Source: Gautieria morchelliformis (lineage: Eukaryota; Basidiomycota; Agaricomycetes; Gomphales; Gomphaceae). Taken from it: a stretch of DNA of 64,000 nt. Numbering within the stretch: position 1 is the stretch's first letter; every line of letters starts with the position of its first letter. The stretch covers positions 1-64,000 of the forward strand of contig WHVA01000088.1 in NCBI GenBank assembly GCA_015179125.1. The letters run 5' to 3'. The position numbers and the translations under genes are program-made. Shown piece after piece: positions 33,011 through 43,115 of the stretch. The notes beneath the pieces were generated by a model, which worked only from the letters and a program-made list of their open reading frames with translations, was not told the origin of the DNA and ran no database searches.

Positions 33011-33239
33011 CTAGGTGGGTACCCGCACTTTGCGCAGGGGTGTAGGTCACATGCATCGGTAAGGTCAAACACATTGGGGTAAATAAAATGCATCATGTAA
33101 AATATATTCTCTTCTCATGTTTCCCATGTCCCCTTTATGTCATGTGTTCCCTGCATGTATATCCTCAAAAGGTGTGATGATTATAAGCATTTTCACCATA
33201 TGGGATGTTCATATATACCTATCATCTACTGCATAAAGG
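33011..33239 (-). mobile_element. Helitron 3' end, minus orientation
   Basis: CTAG at 33011-33014, 7-bp spacer, then a hairpin at 33022-33038 that on the minus strand pairs as cctgcgc/gtgcggg with two G-T wobbles. About 60 bp match the 3' end at 25548, and the full 229 bp are the reverse complement of 39229-39457. Confidence 0.8.
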
Positions 33240-33942
33240 TCTGGGTCATAGGCTTCATTATCAGCTGGGTTGCCCAAGGTGTGAGGATACCGACTGAAGC
33301 AACTTGAGGTGCTTTTATAAAATGTTTCTGTGCTGCAACCTGCACTGTGGTTCTCCCAGTGCTCCCCAGTATGCATAGTGTGTTCCCCAGTGTGCAGTGT
33401 GTGTACACAGATTTGAACATGCAGACCTCCCTCTTGACATCTGTGATGGTCCTCACAGCAACTCTAGACATGAAAGTGGTAATGGTCTTGACTGAATCAT
33501 CAGAGATTATAAGATTGTGCCTATTGTCATAATCCACAGGTTTCAAAGCTTTGAGAAGGCTTTCATCTCAAAGAACAGAAAAGTGGCTCCATTCCATAGT
33601 TAATATGCCACTTTGGGAGTCACTGCACTGTCTTGGAATCATGCAGGAATTCCATCAGGAAATCCACCATGAAAGGACTCATCCAAATAATGGACTCCAT
33701 GCACACCAGACACATGTCAAAAGTGAACAGTTTACATGTTACATTCCAGTAGCAATTCCTTGCCCTTGTGAGTTGTGAAATAGATCCAATAGTGATCTTG
33801 GGGATCCTTAATGTTGACAATGCTTTTATATAGATATGCCAGCTGATCCACTGGTGACACTGCAGAGAAATAGAAACAATACCAAAATCAGAAATGGGGG
33901 AAGACCCAAAATGCAGTCCGATTTGATGCGCTCTGTCCCTTC
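33240..33942. other. Unassigned Helitron-adjacent sequence
   Basis: No confident gene. A minus-strand ORF at 33226-33546 and short plus-strand ORFs are open but match nothing I recognise. This is the host sequence for the hAT insertion at 33951. Confidence 0.4.
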
Positions 33943-34120
33943 CTTGGTTGTAGTGTTTTCCCTGGCCCGGCTTAGGCCACGATAAAGCCAGAGTCGTGAA
34001 GCCGCCCTAAGAGGCTCGATGGCACCCAAGCACAGCACGCCGGCACCATGCGTGGGAAACTTAGATAAGGCGCTTAACATCCAAATGAGGGACGAAAAGG
34101 GTGTTTTTAACCCTGCAGCC

Positions 34121-34378
34121 TATAGGTCTAAGCGCTCACAGTAGATAGGTTATAGAGATTCGTAGTTCGATGATCTGACAGCAACGAGAGTCGCTGTCCT
34201 AAATACACATTCTATCCTAATTGTATTAAGTTTCCTTGTTCTATGATTCCTTGTACCTTACTGTGTTCCTTTGTCCTTTCTTTCTTTGTGTCCTATACAT
34301 GTCATCGGTACATGCATCATCAGCTTACGTTAGCAGACCGAATTGCCGCATCCATGCCGTTCCGTCCTATACTCAACA
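34121..34378 (-). mobile_element. Copia 3' LTR
   Basis: 258 bp; preceded on the minus strand by a polypurine tract (agtgaggggtg, 34379-34390). It differs from its partner at 38610 by several substitutions and by about 16 extra bp near 34146-34160, so the insertion is not very recent. Confidence 0.85.
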
Positions 34379-34577
34379 CACCCCTCACTTCAGTAAACCC
34401 TAAATTCCCTCATAAATAGTTGAATTGATGTCCCTCCAACCCTTTCATCATTAAGTCTGCGGGGTTCTCCTTCGACCTGACGTAAGTAAGTGCTGCCTCG
34501 TTTGAAGCTACTTTCTCGCAGATGAAGTGGTAAGCAACATTTATATGCTTTGTCCTAGCATGGTAAGTCGCGTCGTG

Positions 34578-35864
34578 TCACAGAGTGATTGCACCGAGAC
34601 TATCACATTGAATGGAGGTTGGTTGGCTCTGATCAAAGCCGAGCTCTTGAATGGCCTTCTGGAGCCAAATGAGTTCCTTGGCGCCTTCAGTAAGCGCGAT
34701 ATACTTTGCCTCGGTTGTAGATAGTGAGACCATCCGTTGCTTCCGAGCACTCCAGGCAATAGATCCCCCTCCTAATATTGCAACATACCCACTGATTGAT
34801 CTAGCATCACTGCGATTAGTGTAATCGGCGTCCACGTATATTTGAAGTTCAAGTCCAGCTTCCTTCCTAAAGAGGATTCCGCCGTCCCGTGTGCCTATGA
34901 GGTAACGTAGGACGTGTTTGATCGCCGTCCAATGTTCTGGGCCATATGAATTTGTAAATTGACTGAGGTGTTGCACTGCAAAAGCTATATCGGGACGGGT
35001 GCCAAGGGCTGGCTATAAATAAGGGAACCGATTGCCTGGGCATAAGGGGCTTCGATCTTTGGTCCATTGTGTGGTTCGAGTGGTATATCGAGTTTGGTGG
35101 ATATATTGAATGGAGTTGATATGGGATTCGCGTTCTCCATATGGAAACCCGCGAGTATAGTGTCGATGTAAGGACCTTGTGAAATCCATAGAGTACCCTC
35201 TTCTCTGTTTCTCTCAACTATTAATCCCAATATCTTCTTCATCTCCCCTAAATCTGTCATTGGGAGTTTTTCATTCAATTCTTCCTTCACCTTTGACATC
35301 CATGCTTTTGTATTTGACACCAGACCTAGGTCCTCGACGTAGACTGAAATGATGTCCATGCTGGATCCGGTTTTCCTGATACATGCATTCATCAGCTGTG
35401 CTTTGAATGTACCCCATGTTTAGCAGTGTGTTCCGGAGCCTATTGTACCACACGCGCCCTGCCTGTTTGAGTCCATATATTGCACGGCGTAACTTCAGGA
35501 CCCGGCCCGATCCATCGTTGAAGCCTTCGGGTTGTTTCATGTAGATTTACTCCTCCAACTCCGAATTGAGATATACCCCTATTACGTCCATCATCTCGAT
35601 TTCCCAGTTGAGTGCATTAGCCATTGCCAGTAGTAATCGCAAGGAATCGAATTTTACGACGGGTGAAGTGATGTCATAATAATCCATTCCTGGCCTTTGT
35701 GTGAATCCCTGGGCTACCACTCTGGCTTTCCCTTTGTCGAAATCCCCATCCGGCTTTGTTTTGGCGGCTAATACCCACCGGCAACCAATTACGTTTCGAT
35801 CTGGTGGCAATTGTACTAGCTCCCAGTTACCGATTTCCTGGTGTTGAGCTATTTCTGTTTTCAT
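34578..35864 (-). pseudogene. Defective copia reverse transcriptase and RNase H
   Basis: Nearly the same as 24329-25484 but with the RNase H end present ([24 protein letters not shown]). It has the same TAA within LEE-IYM (near 35543), the same YVED in place of YVDD and the same frameshift after RPDIAFA-like sequence. The stretch up to 34390 continues RNase H in other frames (ATYHARTKHI-like). Confidence 0.88.
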
Positions 35865-36037
35865 TGCTTGTTCCCAGATTTCCGAGTCGGCTCAATTGAT
35901 TGCCTTGTTATAGCTGTGGGGTTCAATGACGATCTCATTGCTGCTCAATGCTCGGTCCACTGAGTCTGGATCGTTCAGTTTCCGGTAGTCTGGCCTGTTG
36001 GTCGTTCTGGTGCTGCGTCGAACTTCTGGTGCCAGCG

Positions 36038-37513
36038 TGTTTTGGAACCCGTTGAACTAAATGTAAAACTGTGGTGTTAAACACAATTCTAAAGTTCAAT
36101 CAGAGATTTGACTTTACAAGCACACGCAAGCTTCGAAACTATTTTAACGGAGAACCCAATTAAGAAATTATACTCCGGTGAACAATCAGAATCAGTATTG
36201 GTACAGGAAGTGTAGCAATAGAGATTTAACTGAACACATGTAGTTCTTAGATTGTGCAATACTTTGTGAGGTCAAAGAATGTTATTAGGCGTCCAAGGGT
36301 CCAGATACTTTAAGGGGGAAAGCTACCTAGAGTCTTAGGACCGCGGGTCGAGTGAATTAAAGACAACAATAATCCCCAAGACGTGAAAAGATAGTTCTGC
36401 GCTTGAACTCTTCCTCAGTTCAAGTATGTCACTATTCTTGTGGCTTTTCTGGTTTTCCAACTCAACAAACGTAGGATATTAACTCACTTACCCTGAGTTA
36501 GGTTAATATCTGCAGTGCGTTGATTGATCAAGAAAGATCAATTACTCAAAAGGCTATTAACCCACTTAACTCAGAGTTAAGTTAATAATCTATTGCGTGA
36601 ATTGAATAACTAATAACCAAGTCTATTAGATCACTGCTCAGAGTGGCGTCTAATGTACAGGATTACTAATCAGTTACTCTTAGTAATGTTGCTGTTCGCA
36701 GCGCGATTATTCAGAGCCTGCTGCAATTAAAATAGAGCACTCTTGTACTTCTCAGAGCCAATCAGAGTTGCTGCAATCTTAGACTGTAGCCAAGTCAGTG
36801 AGCCAGTACTTCGGTACAAGGCTGTGTTGAAGTCACACTTCAGTTACTCAAGGTATGAGTGGTTTGGTTAAAGATGATTGATTGCTTCACTGCTAAAACT
36901 GCAGGCTATTTATACTGCATCTATCTAGCTTATGTAACTACTGCCAGGAACCTTGTAGAGGCTTCTACTACTGTGAAGAACCTTGTGGAAGCTTAGAGAA
37001 GCTTCAGGAAAGGTTTGGAAACTATTGGAAGGCTGTGGAAGGTTCTATTGCCATATTGGGTTAAAGTCACAGCTCTGTGACAGTAAAGCTAAGAGTATGT
37101 AAGAAACTCCCACGCTCATGTGATTATCATGTGACGAAGGAAAGTCATGTGACTTCACTGGATTGAGGTCATGTGACTGTGTCATGTGATTGTCAGGTGA
37201 CCGTAGATAATCAAGTGACTTTGAGGTCAGGTGATTGTCATGTGACTGTGGATGATCAGGTGACTTTGAGGTCAGGTGATGGTCAGGTGACTGTGGATGA
37301 TCAGGTGACTTTGAGCTGTTTTGAGGTCATGTGATAGTCATGTGACCGTGGGGGATTCTTAGCTAAACTATCAAGAGATTGTTGTATCTTGTGGACCCAA
37401 TGTGAGTGTAGCACAGAAATATTAATACAACCTTCCTTGAGGACATTTGAAACTAATTAACTACCTAGTAAATGTTCATAAATAGGTAGCTACTTTGTGG
37501 ACGATCCCTAACA
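36038..37513 (-). mobile_element. Gypsy solo LTR inside copia
   Basis: A complete 1476-bp LTR, same family as 5367-6799, with flanks cagcg (36033-36037) and cggcg (37514-37518). The uninterrupted site is seen in the related copia at about 24158-24170. No internal region is present, so the two LTRs of a full element recombined. The U3 array has fifteen TCA-N-GTGA boxes. Confidence 0.93.
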
Positions 37514-37518
37514 CGGCG

Positions 37519-38540
37519 CTCAGGTGTCTGGTGACATTGTCGCCACAGATGTCTGTGGAGTCTTCCCCGCATCTCCATCCTCATCTCTGCTAACTTCTTC
37601 TGCCACCATCCCTATCCCTGTCTCTTCCACTGCCGTTCCTGCTGTCTCTACTCCCCTGTCTGTAGCTCATGCATTCCATGTCCATGCTCCCCCTCAAGCT
37701 CAGTACCATCTGTGTATGGTATTCCATGTAATGTAGTGTCCCCTCATTAATCATAAATGCGAAATCATTCTCGTCTGCTTGCTTAGCTGAATCGTTCTTG
37801 GGTTTGTACCATGATGGCGTTTGCCCCTCTTTGCCTCCGCCCGGCGCCCAGCAGTCTTTAATGTAATGACCCTTCTTTCCGCAGTTGGGGCATTTTCCTT
37901 TCGTGGCACCCGAGTCGTCACGTGACTGGGTCCTGAGGGCTGTTTGTCGGGTCGACCCAGCTTGTTGTACCCGATCTTCATCCAAGATCCTGGCTATCAG
38001 GATGTCTGACGAGATTGCGGCACTGCCGGCGTTAACCACGGTAATAAACAAAGACCAAGACTGTGGCAGTGATGTGAGTAATGTATTAGAGAAGTCGATG
38101 TCTGTGATTAATTGACCGCGGGCGCTCAATTCCTGGCTGAGTTTTTGGAGCCTTCAAACATGTTCTTCCATGTTGGCTCCGCCCTCTGCAAAAGTATGGA
38201 AGAAATCGCGGCGGAGGTTGACAATTCCGACCGCCCCTTGGGACTCGAATAGTTCCTGTAATCTAGTCCAAATGGCATGACTCCCCATGAATTGGTCAAT
38301 ATAAACGAGGTGATCATCAAATATACGCAAGCAGATCTGCTTTCTCGCCTTCTTGTCTTTCTTATTCCAATCAGTGATTGCCTGTCTCTCTGCCGACATT
38401 ACGTTGTCCGGGTCTGCCGGCATGGGTTCAGCCTCAGTGCCGATTGTGATGTCCCACAGTAGGCGGTGGCACCATGCGGCCTAGTTATCCTCGTTTAGGG
38501 GTTCGATCTTGTAATTGTTATTTGGGGTGGCAAGGGACAT
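37519..38540 (-). pseudogene. Defective copia gag
   Basis: Gag starts at ATG 38540 on the minus strand, with the shared TAG after NEDN and the zinc knuckle CPNCGKKGHYIKDC in the ORF 37590-38129. It ends in the deletion junction that removes protease and integrase. The ORF 38154-38423 (MPADPDNVMSAERQAI) covers the N-terminal region. Confidence 0.85.
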
Positions 38541-38609
38541 TGTAGATCAATTGTTACTGATATGGAAGGTTGGTTGGTCAGATATTAGTTATGGCCGGGG
38601 CCCATAACC

Positions 38610-38851
38610 TATGGGTTGAAGCGCTCACAGTAGATAGTTTGATGATCTGACAGCGACTCTCGTCGCTGTCCTAAATACACATTCTATCCTAATTGTATTA
38701 AGTTTCCTTGTTCTATGATTCCTTGTACCTTACTGTGTCCCTTTGTCCTTTCTTTCTTTTGTGTCCTATACGTGTCATCGGTACATGCATCATCGGCTTA
38801 CATTGGCAGACCGAAGCCCCGCATCCATGCCATTCTGTCCTTTAGTCAACA
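38610..38851 (-). mobile_element. Copia 5' LTR
   Basis: 242 bp; starts TGTTGACTAAAGG at 38851 and ends at the primer-binding site (aggttatgggcccc, about 38596-38609). Confidence 0.85.
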
Positions 38852-39228
38852 CGGCCATGCTCCAGCAAGCTGGGGCTAAAGCTGAGCTGAGCCGGAGCTG
38901 GGCCTGAGCCATAAAAAAAAGCTTGGCCTGAGTTTTGTGAAGCCCAAGCCATCTCAGGCTGAGCTGTGACCGGGGCTTTTGAGCCCAAGCCGGGCCGGGA
39001 AAACACTACTTGGTTGTTGTTGAGTAAATCCCAAGCATGGGCAGACAGGTGTGATGATAGGCAGGACATTTCCTTCTCTTGTGATGCATGTCCTCATTTT
39101 ACTCTGCACAGCTGCAGTTGGTGCTGTAGGCCACCTATCACTCCCATCCAAGTTGCCTTCATTGATTGGTGTTCCAAACTTGACAATAAAGGCAGTTGAT
39201 CCATCAGGGAGTGGTGAATTGATCCCTT

Positions 39229-39457
39229 TGTATATGGAGTAGATGGTAGGTATATATGAACATCCCATATGGTGAAAATGCTTATAATCATCACACCTCT
39301 TGAGGATATACATGCAGGGAACACATGACATAAAGGGGACATGGGAAACATGAGAAGAGAATATATTTTACATGATGCATTTTATTTACCCCAATGTGTT
39401 TGACCTTACCGATGCATGTGACCTACACCCCCGCGCAAAGCGCGGGTACCCACCTAG
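39229..39457 (+). mobile_element. Helitron 3' end, plus orientation
   Basis: Hairpin cccgcgc-aaa-gcgcggg at 39430-39446, spacer tacccac, CTAG at 39454-39457, followed by T. It is the mirror of 33011-33239. A minus-strand ORF overlapping it (38954-39331, with LPDGSTAFIVKFGTPINEGN) may be a coding relic of unknown family. Confidence 0.82.
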
Positions 39458-39831
39458 TTTGGTAGAGATAAATGGATTATGTAAGAGCAATGAATGCTCA
39501 CTAAATGCCTCCGTATTCTGGTTCGTGTTCTTTTATGATGCGCGGAAGCAAGGGTGGACTAAACCATTTGACAAGGAAGGGAATGGCAAGCGGACGGTAC
39601 CTCGGTCCTCGGGACATGAGGCAGGGGAAGAACGGCCGTACGGAGTCCCGTATTGTACAATACTAGTCCGCTGACAATAGTTCCCTGGCTTGTTTTGACG
39701 CGGCTTCCTTGACAGGTCAATTGTCCGGCCTTACATATCCGTGGGAAAAGTCTCCCACTGCTAGATGAATCATAATAGAAAATTGCGCAGTCTAGCTGTC
39801 AAATACTTCGATTATTTATATACTTAAACAA
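39458..39831 (+). repeat. Helitron target sequence, uninterrupted copy
   Basis: Contains gatgaa|tcataatag at 39764-39778, the empty site that proves the ends of the Helitron at 25548-32694. It ends at cttaaacaa, where unrelated sequence upstream of the next gene begins. Confidence 0.85.
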
Positions 39832-39883
39832 CGCTGCATCTCTTTTTCTCCATTGCTTTAGACACCCAGTCTCCTACACGCTT

Positions 39884-40574
39884 ATGTCCAACTCATCCTC
39901 AGGCTCTACCGTCGTCCGCGATGGCGATATCGTCCACGCAAAAGCGAATCGTATGTTGAACTCCTTCCCTCCTTAGCAAAACATTTATAAAACTTCGTTT
40001 GTAGACATGTCGGCTGATCCAAAGGCCTTTAATAAGGCTGAACCTAACACATCTAAGGTAAGTACTCTCCATTGCTAACTAGGCATGCTGCCTGACCAAA
40101 ACCTCGGATAAGGCTGAACCTGCCAAATCTGAAGTAAGTATTCCATGTGCTCTAACTACGTCCATGTTGCCTGATCCAAAGCTTCGGATAAGGCTAAACC
40201 TACCAAACCTAAGGTAAGTATTCCACACGCTCCAAATAAGTACAGTCATTTGAACGTGAGGACAGAAATTTAATGTGTACAGGCACCCATCCGTCGTTAC
40301 CCATGGCTCTGACGGGAATACACTCACCATTGCCCCCATTTCCACCGAACCGAATCAACCTTGTCGACCTGTCGTTGAGGTGCTCCCCCAAAGTGCTGCT
40401 AAGCTTGGGCTGTGGGGACATATCCACACCAATCCTGTTACGGTCTCAAAGTCGCAAGCAGTAAAAGACGTAGGCGGCAGAAAAGTAACTCCCGACGACC
40501 TCCAGAGAACCCGAGCCTATCAAGCAGCGACCAAGGCTGCAATAGACAAAGAAGCCTTACTGAAATCCAAATAA
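39884..40574 (+). CDS. Small multi-exon gene with duplicated exon-intron units
   Basis: The start ATG 39884 gives MSNSSSGSTVVRDGDIVHAK, then a 54-nt intron (39951-40004) and the exon HMSADPKAFNKAEPNTSK (40005-40057). The next 150 bp contain two more copies of this exon and its following donor (TSDKAEPAKSE, SDKAKPTKPK), each followed by gtaagtattcc. A last intron (40214-40282) leads to a final exon ending at 40574 with KVTPDDLQRTRAYQAATKAAI. The splicing of the middle units is uncertain because one acceptor is missing. I do not recognise the protein; it is small, Lys/Pro/Ala-rich and probably disordered. Confidence 0.5.
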
Positions 40575-41233
40575 GTAGGTTGTGGCTCGAAGTTCTCGTT
40601 GTTTGCTCAACAGATCAATTGATTATGGCGGTGTTCACATTAGTCGTGGTCTTGGGCACGTGTTACTCGATCTTGTATTCCGTTATATGTAGTTTTGAAG
40701 CAAGCGACCTGCCATGACAGTTTGTCGAATGTCAATTCAGCACTGAAGTCAGTGTCGTGGAGGAGAACCACGCTTCGCTTAGACATTAGACTCTAAGACT
40801 GACGTGAAACCCAGCGATCCGCGGTGCCATTCGGCATAAATAGCAAATAGCTTCATTCAAATTCTCGAACCTCGCGTACTTCGTAGTAGCTATGTTAATA
40901 TCTTATTGACAGTATTTGATAAACCAGAAAGGGACTCGAGCAGCTGTTACCACGCCTAGTAGTTGGTGTGCCTCATGTTCGGGTCATTGCCCGGAGAAAC
41001 AAAAATGAGGGTTAAATCACTTAGAGATAGCGTGATGAGATAGAACTTGAAATGTGATTGGGGAAAGATCGTGTGAAGTCCATCCATACGGCTGGCCACA
41101 AGTCCACGCCTTCTTCTTCCAGTTCTGCCGTTGCCGGCAATTGACAGAATAAGTTTCATTCTGCTCACGATACTACCAGCTATCCGGGGCCTAAGTAGAC
41201 AACATTGGCTTGGGCAGGGCTCAGGCCGACGCG
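40575..41233. other. Intergenic region
   Basis: Between the 3' ends of two convergent genes. Short ORFs only; no repeat or RNA gene recognised. Confidence 0.5.
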
Positions 41234-42496
41234 CTAATAATCAACCCCTTCAACAGTTACAAAACGGGACACCTCGGCCAGGTGTTTGTCTTCCACTCCT
41301 GGACACCCACTCACCAATAACTGGAAGTCCCCCACATGCCCTGACAGCTGCCTGGCCTCGATATAAGTGATTAAGGCGTTGCCTGTTATATCTTCACAGT
41401 CTATGAGCTCGAGCCGGTGTAGGCACGGACCAAGCGAACTTGATTGGGTAAACGCTCCGTCTGTCATGGTTGAGCCTTCGATGCGGAGTTCTTCGAGATG
41501 AGCAAAATCAGTCTGGCTGAAAAGCCACTCGCATGTGTCGGCTCGCAGCTCTTCAATGCTATGGAGGTCGAGCCTCTGAATGCGCGGTGCTCGCTGAGGC
41601 AAGCGCTTGAGTGATGCAGACACATTAGTAACGCCTTCGTCATCCCAATCTTCTGCTTGGCCATCCTCCCTTGACCCATCGAGACGTACGGATCGAAGGG
41701 TGGGTGCTTCCAAACACTGCAAGATGTCGAGGCCACAGCCAGGAACTGTGACATCTACCTCCTCGAGATGAGGAAGTACCTCGACGCGAGGATAGTCCAG
41801 GCTGTGGCTGGTTTGGAACGAGAAGGAATGGTACCCGGAGTACTTGAGGTATTTAAGGTGAGGAATAGCCGCAATGGTGTTCAGCGCCCCCTCGACAGGC
41901 GTAACTTGGTCGTCGGGCCCAGAGACGATCATGAAGGCGGAGACGGTGGAAAGCAATTTAGATGATGGAGGGGGCATCCTCAGTGGAGAAATAGTTAGTC
42001 TCCGAAGCCGTGGGGAAGGATAAAATGCGTCTTCAAAATAGTCCCGGTCTTCGTCTGCGCGCCTGTTTGACATCTCGTCAATGGTAATGCACAACTCCTC
42101 TAGAAGTGGTGCGGTATTGCCATTGGATTTGCCTTCAGAGAGTGCAATAGATGAGAGGATTGTGTCCACGATATCAGGCGTGGGTACGGCGATGTTAAGG
42201 ACGCGGAATCGTCTGACCTGGCTATGCAACAGCACCAGCGTCGGCCGCAGATCGGTGACTCCGAGTGGAATCTTGAGGACCACATCCAGTGGACATGAGC
42301 CCGATCTTTCGAGCCATTGCCAGAGACCGGTAGGATCATCAAATTGATGTGTATGGCCAATGTGGAGGTGTGTCCAGAGCTGCGGTGTGGCTTTGGCTAT
42401 GTCCCGCCAGAATTGGCAAACGCGCATAAGTTGCGTTTGAGAGTTATTGGGTAACTGACAGAAAACATGGCTCCACACCTCGAAGGGCAAATACAT
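41234..42496 (-). CDS. F-box protein with leucine-rich C-terminal part
   Basis: An intact single-exon ORF of 420 residues. The N-terminal F-box-like motif reads YLPFEVWSHVFCQLPNNSQTQ, then RVCQFWRDIAKATPQLWTHL, typical of the large mushroom F-box family in which the F-box recruits Skp1 and the C-terminal part selects the target for ubiquitination. The rest shows irregular leucine-rich repeats (LPHLEEVDV, APTLRSVRLDG, RIQRLDLHSIEELRAD, FAHLEELRIEGS, CLHRLELIDCEDITGNAL). It is one of the few undamaged host genes here. The upstream side abuts the minisatellite and copia at 42650. The target is unknown. Confidence 0.88.
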   Translation of the reverse strand: MYLPFEVWSHVFCQLPNNSQTQLMRVCQFWRDIAKATPQLWTHLHIGHTHQFDDPTGLWQWLERSGSCPLDVVLKIPLGVTDLRPTLVLLHSQVRRFRVLNIAVPTPDIVDTILSSIALSEGKSNGNTAPLLEELCITIDEMSNRRADEDRDYFEDAFYPSPRLRRLTISPLRMPPPSSKLLSTVSAFMIVSGPDDQVTPVEGALNTIAAIPHLKYLKYSGYHSFSFQTSHSLDYPRVEVLPHLEEVDVTVPGCGLDILQCLEAPTLRSVRLDGSREDGQAEDWDDEGVTNVSASLKRLPQRAPRIQRLDLHSIEELRADTCEWLFSQTDFAHLEELRIEGSTMTDGAFTQSSSLGPCLHRLELIDCEDITGNALITYIEARQLSGHVGDFQLLVSGCPGVEDKHLAEVSRFVTVEGVDY

Positions 42497-42715
42497 TGAG
42501 GTTTGTGGTGGCTAGAAAGTACTTATGTCGCCAAATTTACTGGCCTTTGCGGCGCCTTGACGCCCGCGGACTATCCCGCGATGCGGGCACGTGACCGCTC
42601 TTTGCCATAGGGGACCTTGCTCACCTCTCGCCGCTCGGAGAAAATTCAAGACACCAAGTGGGGACGCGGCTCGCATGGCGCTGGTGTGGCCAATCTGGGG
42701 GCCACACTAGCGTCG
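42497..42715. other. F-box gene promoter and minisatellite edge
   Basis: Contains the start of the minisatellite-like sequence ggacgcggctcgc...ctggtgtggccaatctggg (42660-42715) that continues on the far side of the copia at 47632. Confidence 0.6.
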
Positions 42716-43017
42716 TGTTGAAAAACCGGTCATACTTGACCGATCACCGAGATCACCGACCCTTTGTCCACTTAGCGCGTTGTCCCTTGCCACAGCCCCT
42801 TTTGTATCTTCACCCCATTGTTCTACCCTATTGTTCTATTCCCCTTTTAGAGTACAAAAGGTCACTCTAGCTAGTATAAGTAGAGCCCCGATTGTACGAC
42901 GACCTCTCAGTTTCTCCTGACGTCGTCTTAGGTATTTAGTCCTTTCTACTAATAGTAACAGCTTCTCCTGACGTCGTCTTAGCCTTAGAGTCTCTGTCTC
43001 AGACCTCTGCGCCTACA
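42716..43017 (+). mobile_element. Copia 5' LTR
   Basis: Starts TGTTGAAAAACC, ends CGCCTACA. Contains a TATA-like tataag at about 42879 and, downstream, two copies of cttctcctgacgtcgtctta (about 42911 and 42961), each with TGACGTC, resembling a CRE/ATF site. Confidence 0.92.
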
Positions 43018-43115
43018 GGTTATGGGCCCCGCGCTCTAAATCGCCCTAACCGATATTACGCACTCTGGCTATCTCGACTACGCACACACTCTTGCTTTTT
43101 ATCTGATCCCTATCC

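Larger units (their letters stand above)
34121..38851 (-). mobile_element. Defective copia element with both LTRs
   Basis: LTRs are 34121-34378 and 38610-38851; both begin TGTTGA on the minus strand and end near CCTATA/CCCATA. The flanks cagcc (34116-34120) and cggcc (38852-38856) are a probable 5-bp duplication with one change. Internally it has gag and RT/RNase H but no protease or integrase. It carries a gypsy solo LTR in the linker. It is inserted in the hAT element. Confidence 0.88.
33951..39008. mobile_element. hAT MITE interrupted by copia
   Basis: The ends are TAGTGTTTTCCCTGGCCCGG (33951) and the inverted TAGTGTTTTCCCGGCCCGG (39008). They are flanked by the perfect 8-bp duplication cttggttg (33943-33950 and 39009-39016), diagnostic for the hAT superfamily. 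Without the copia the element is only about 320 bp, with no coding capacity, and its subterminal region is rich in gagccaagc-type palindromes. Confidence 0.9.

Noticed and set aside
32681..39777. Inverted repeats at 32695-33239 and 39229-39769 as terminal repeats of one large DNA transposon
   Set aside because: No target duplication is seen at the outer edges, and the repeats contain Helitron 3' ends plus flank, which fits duplicated Helitron junctions better.
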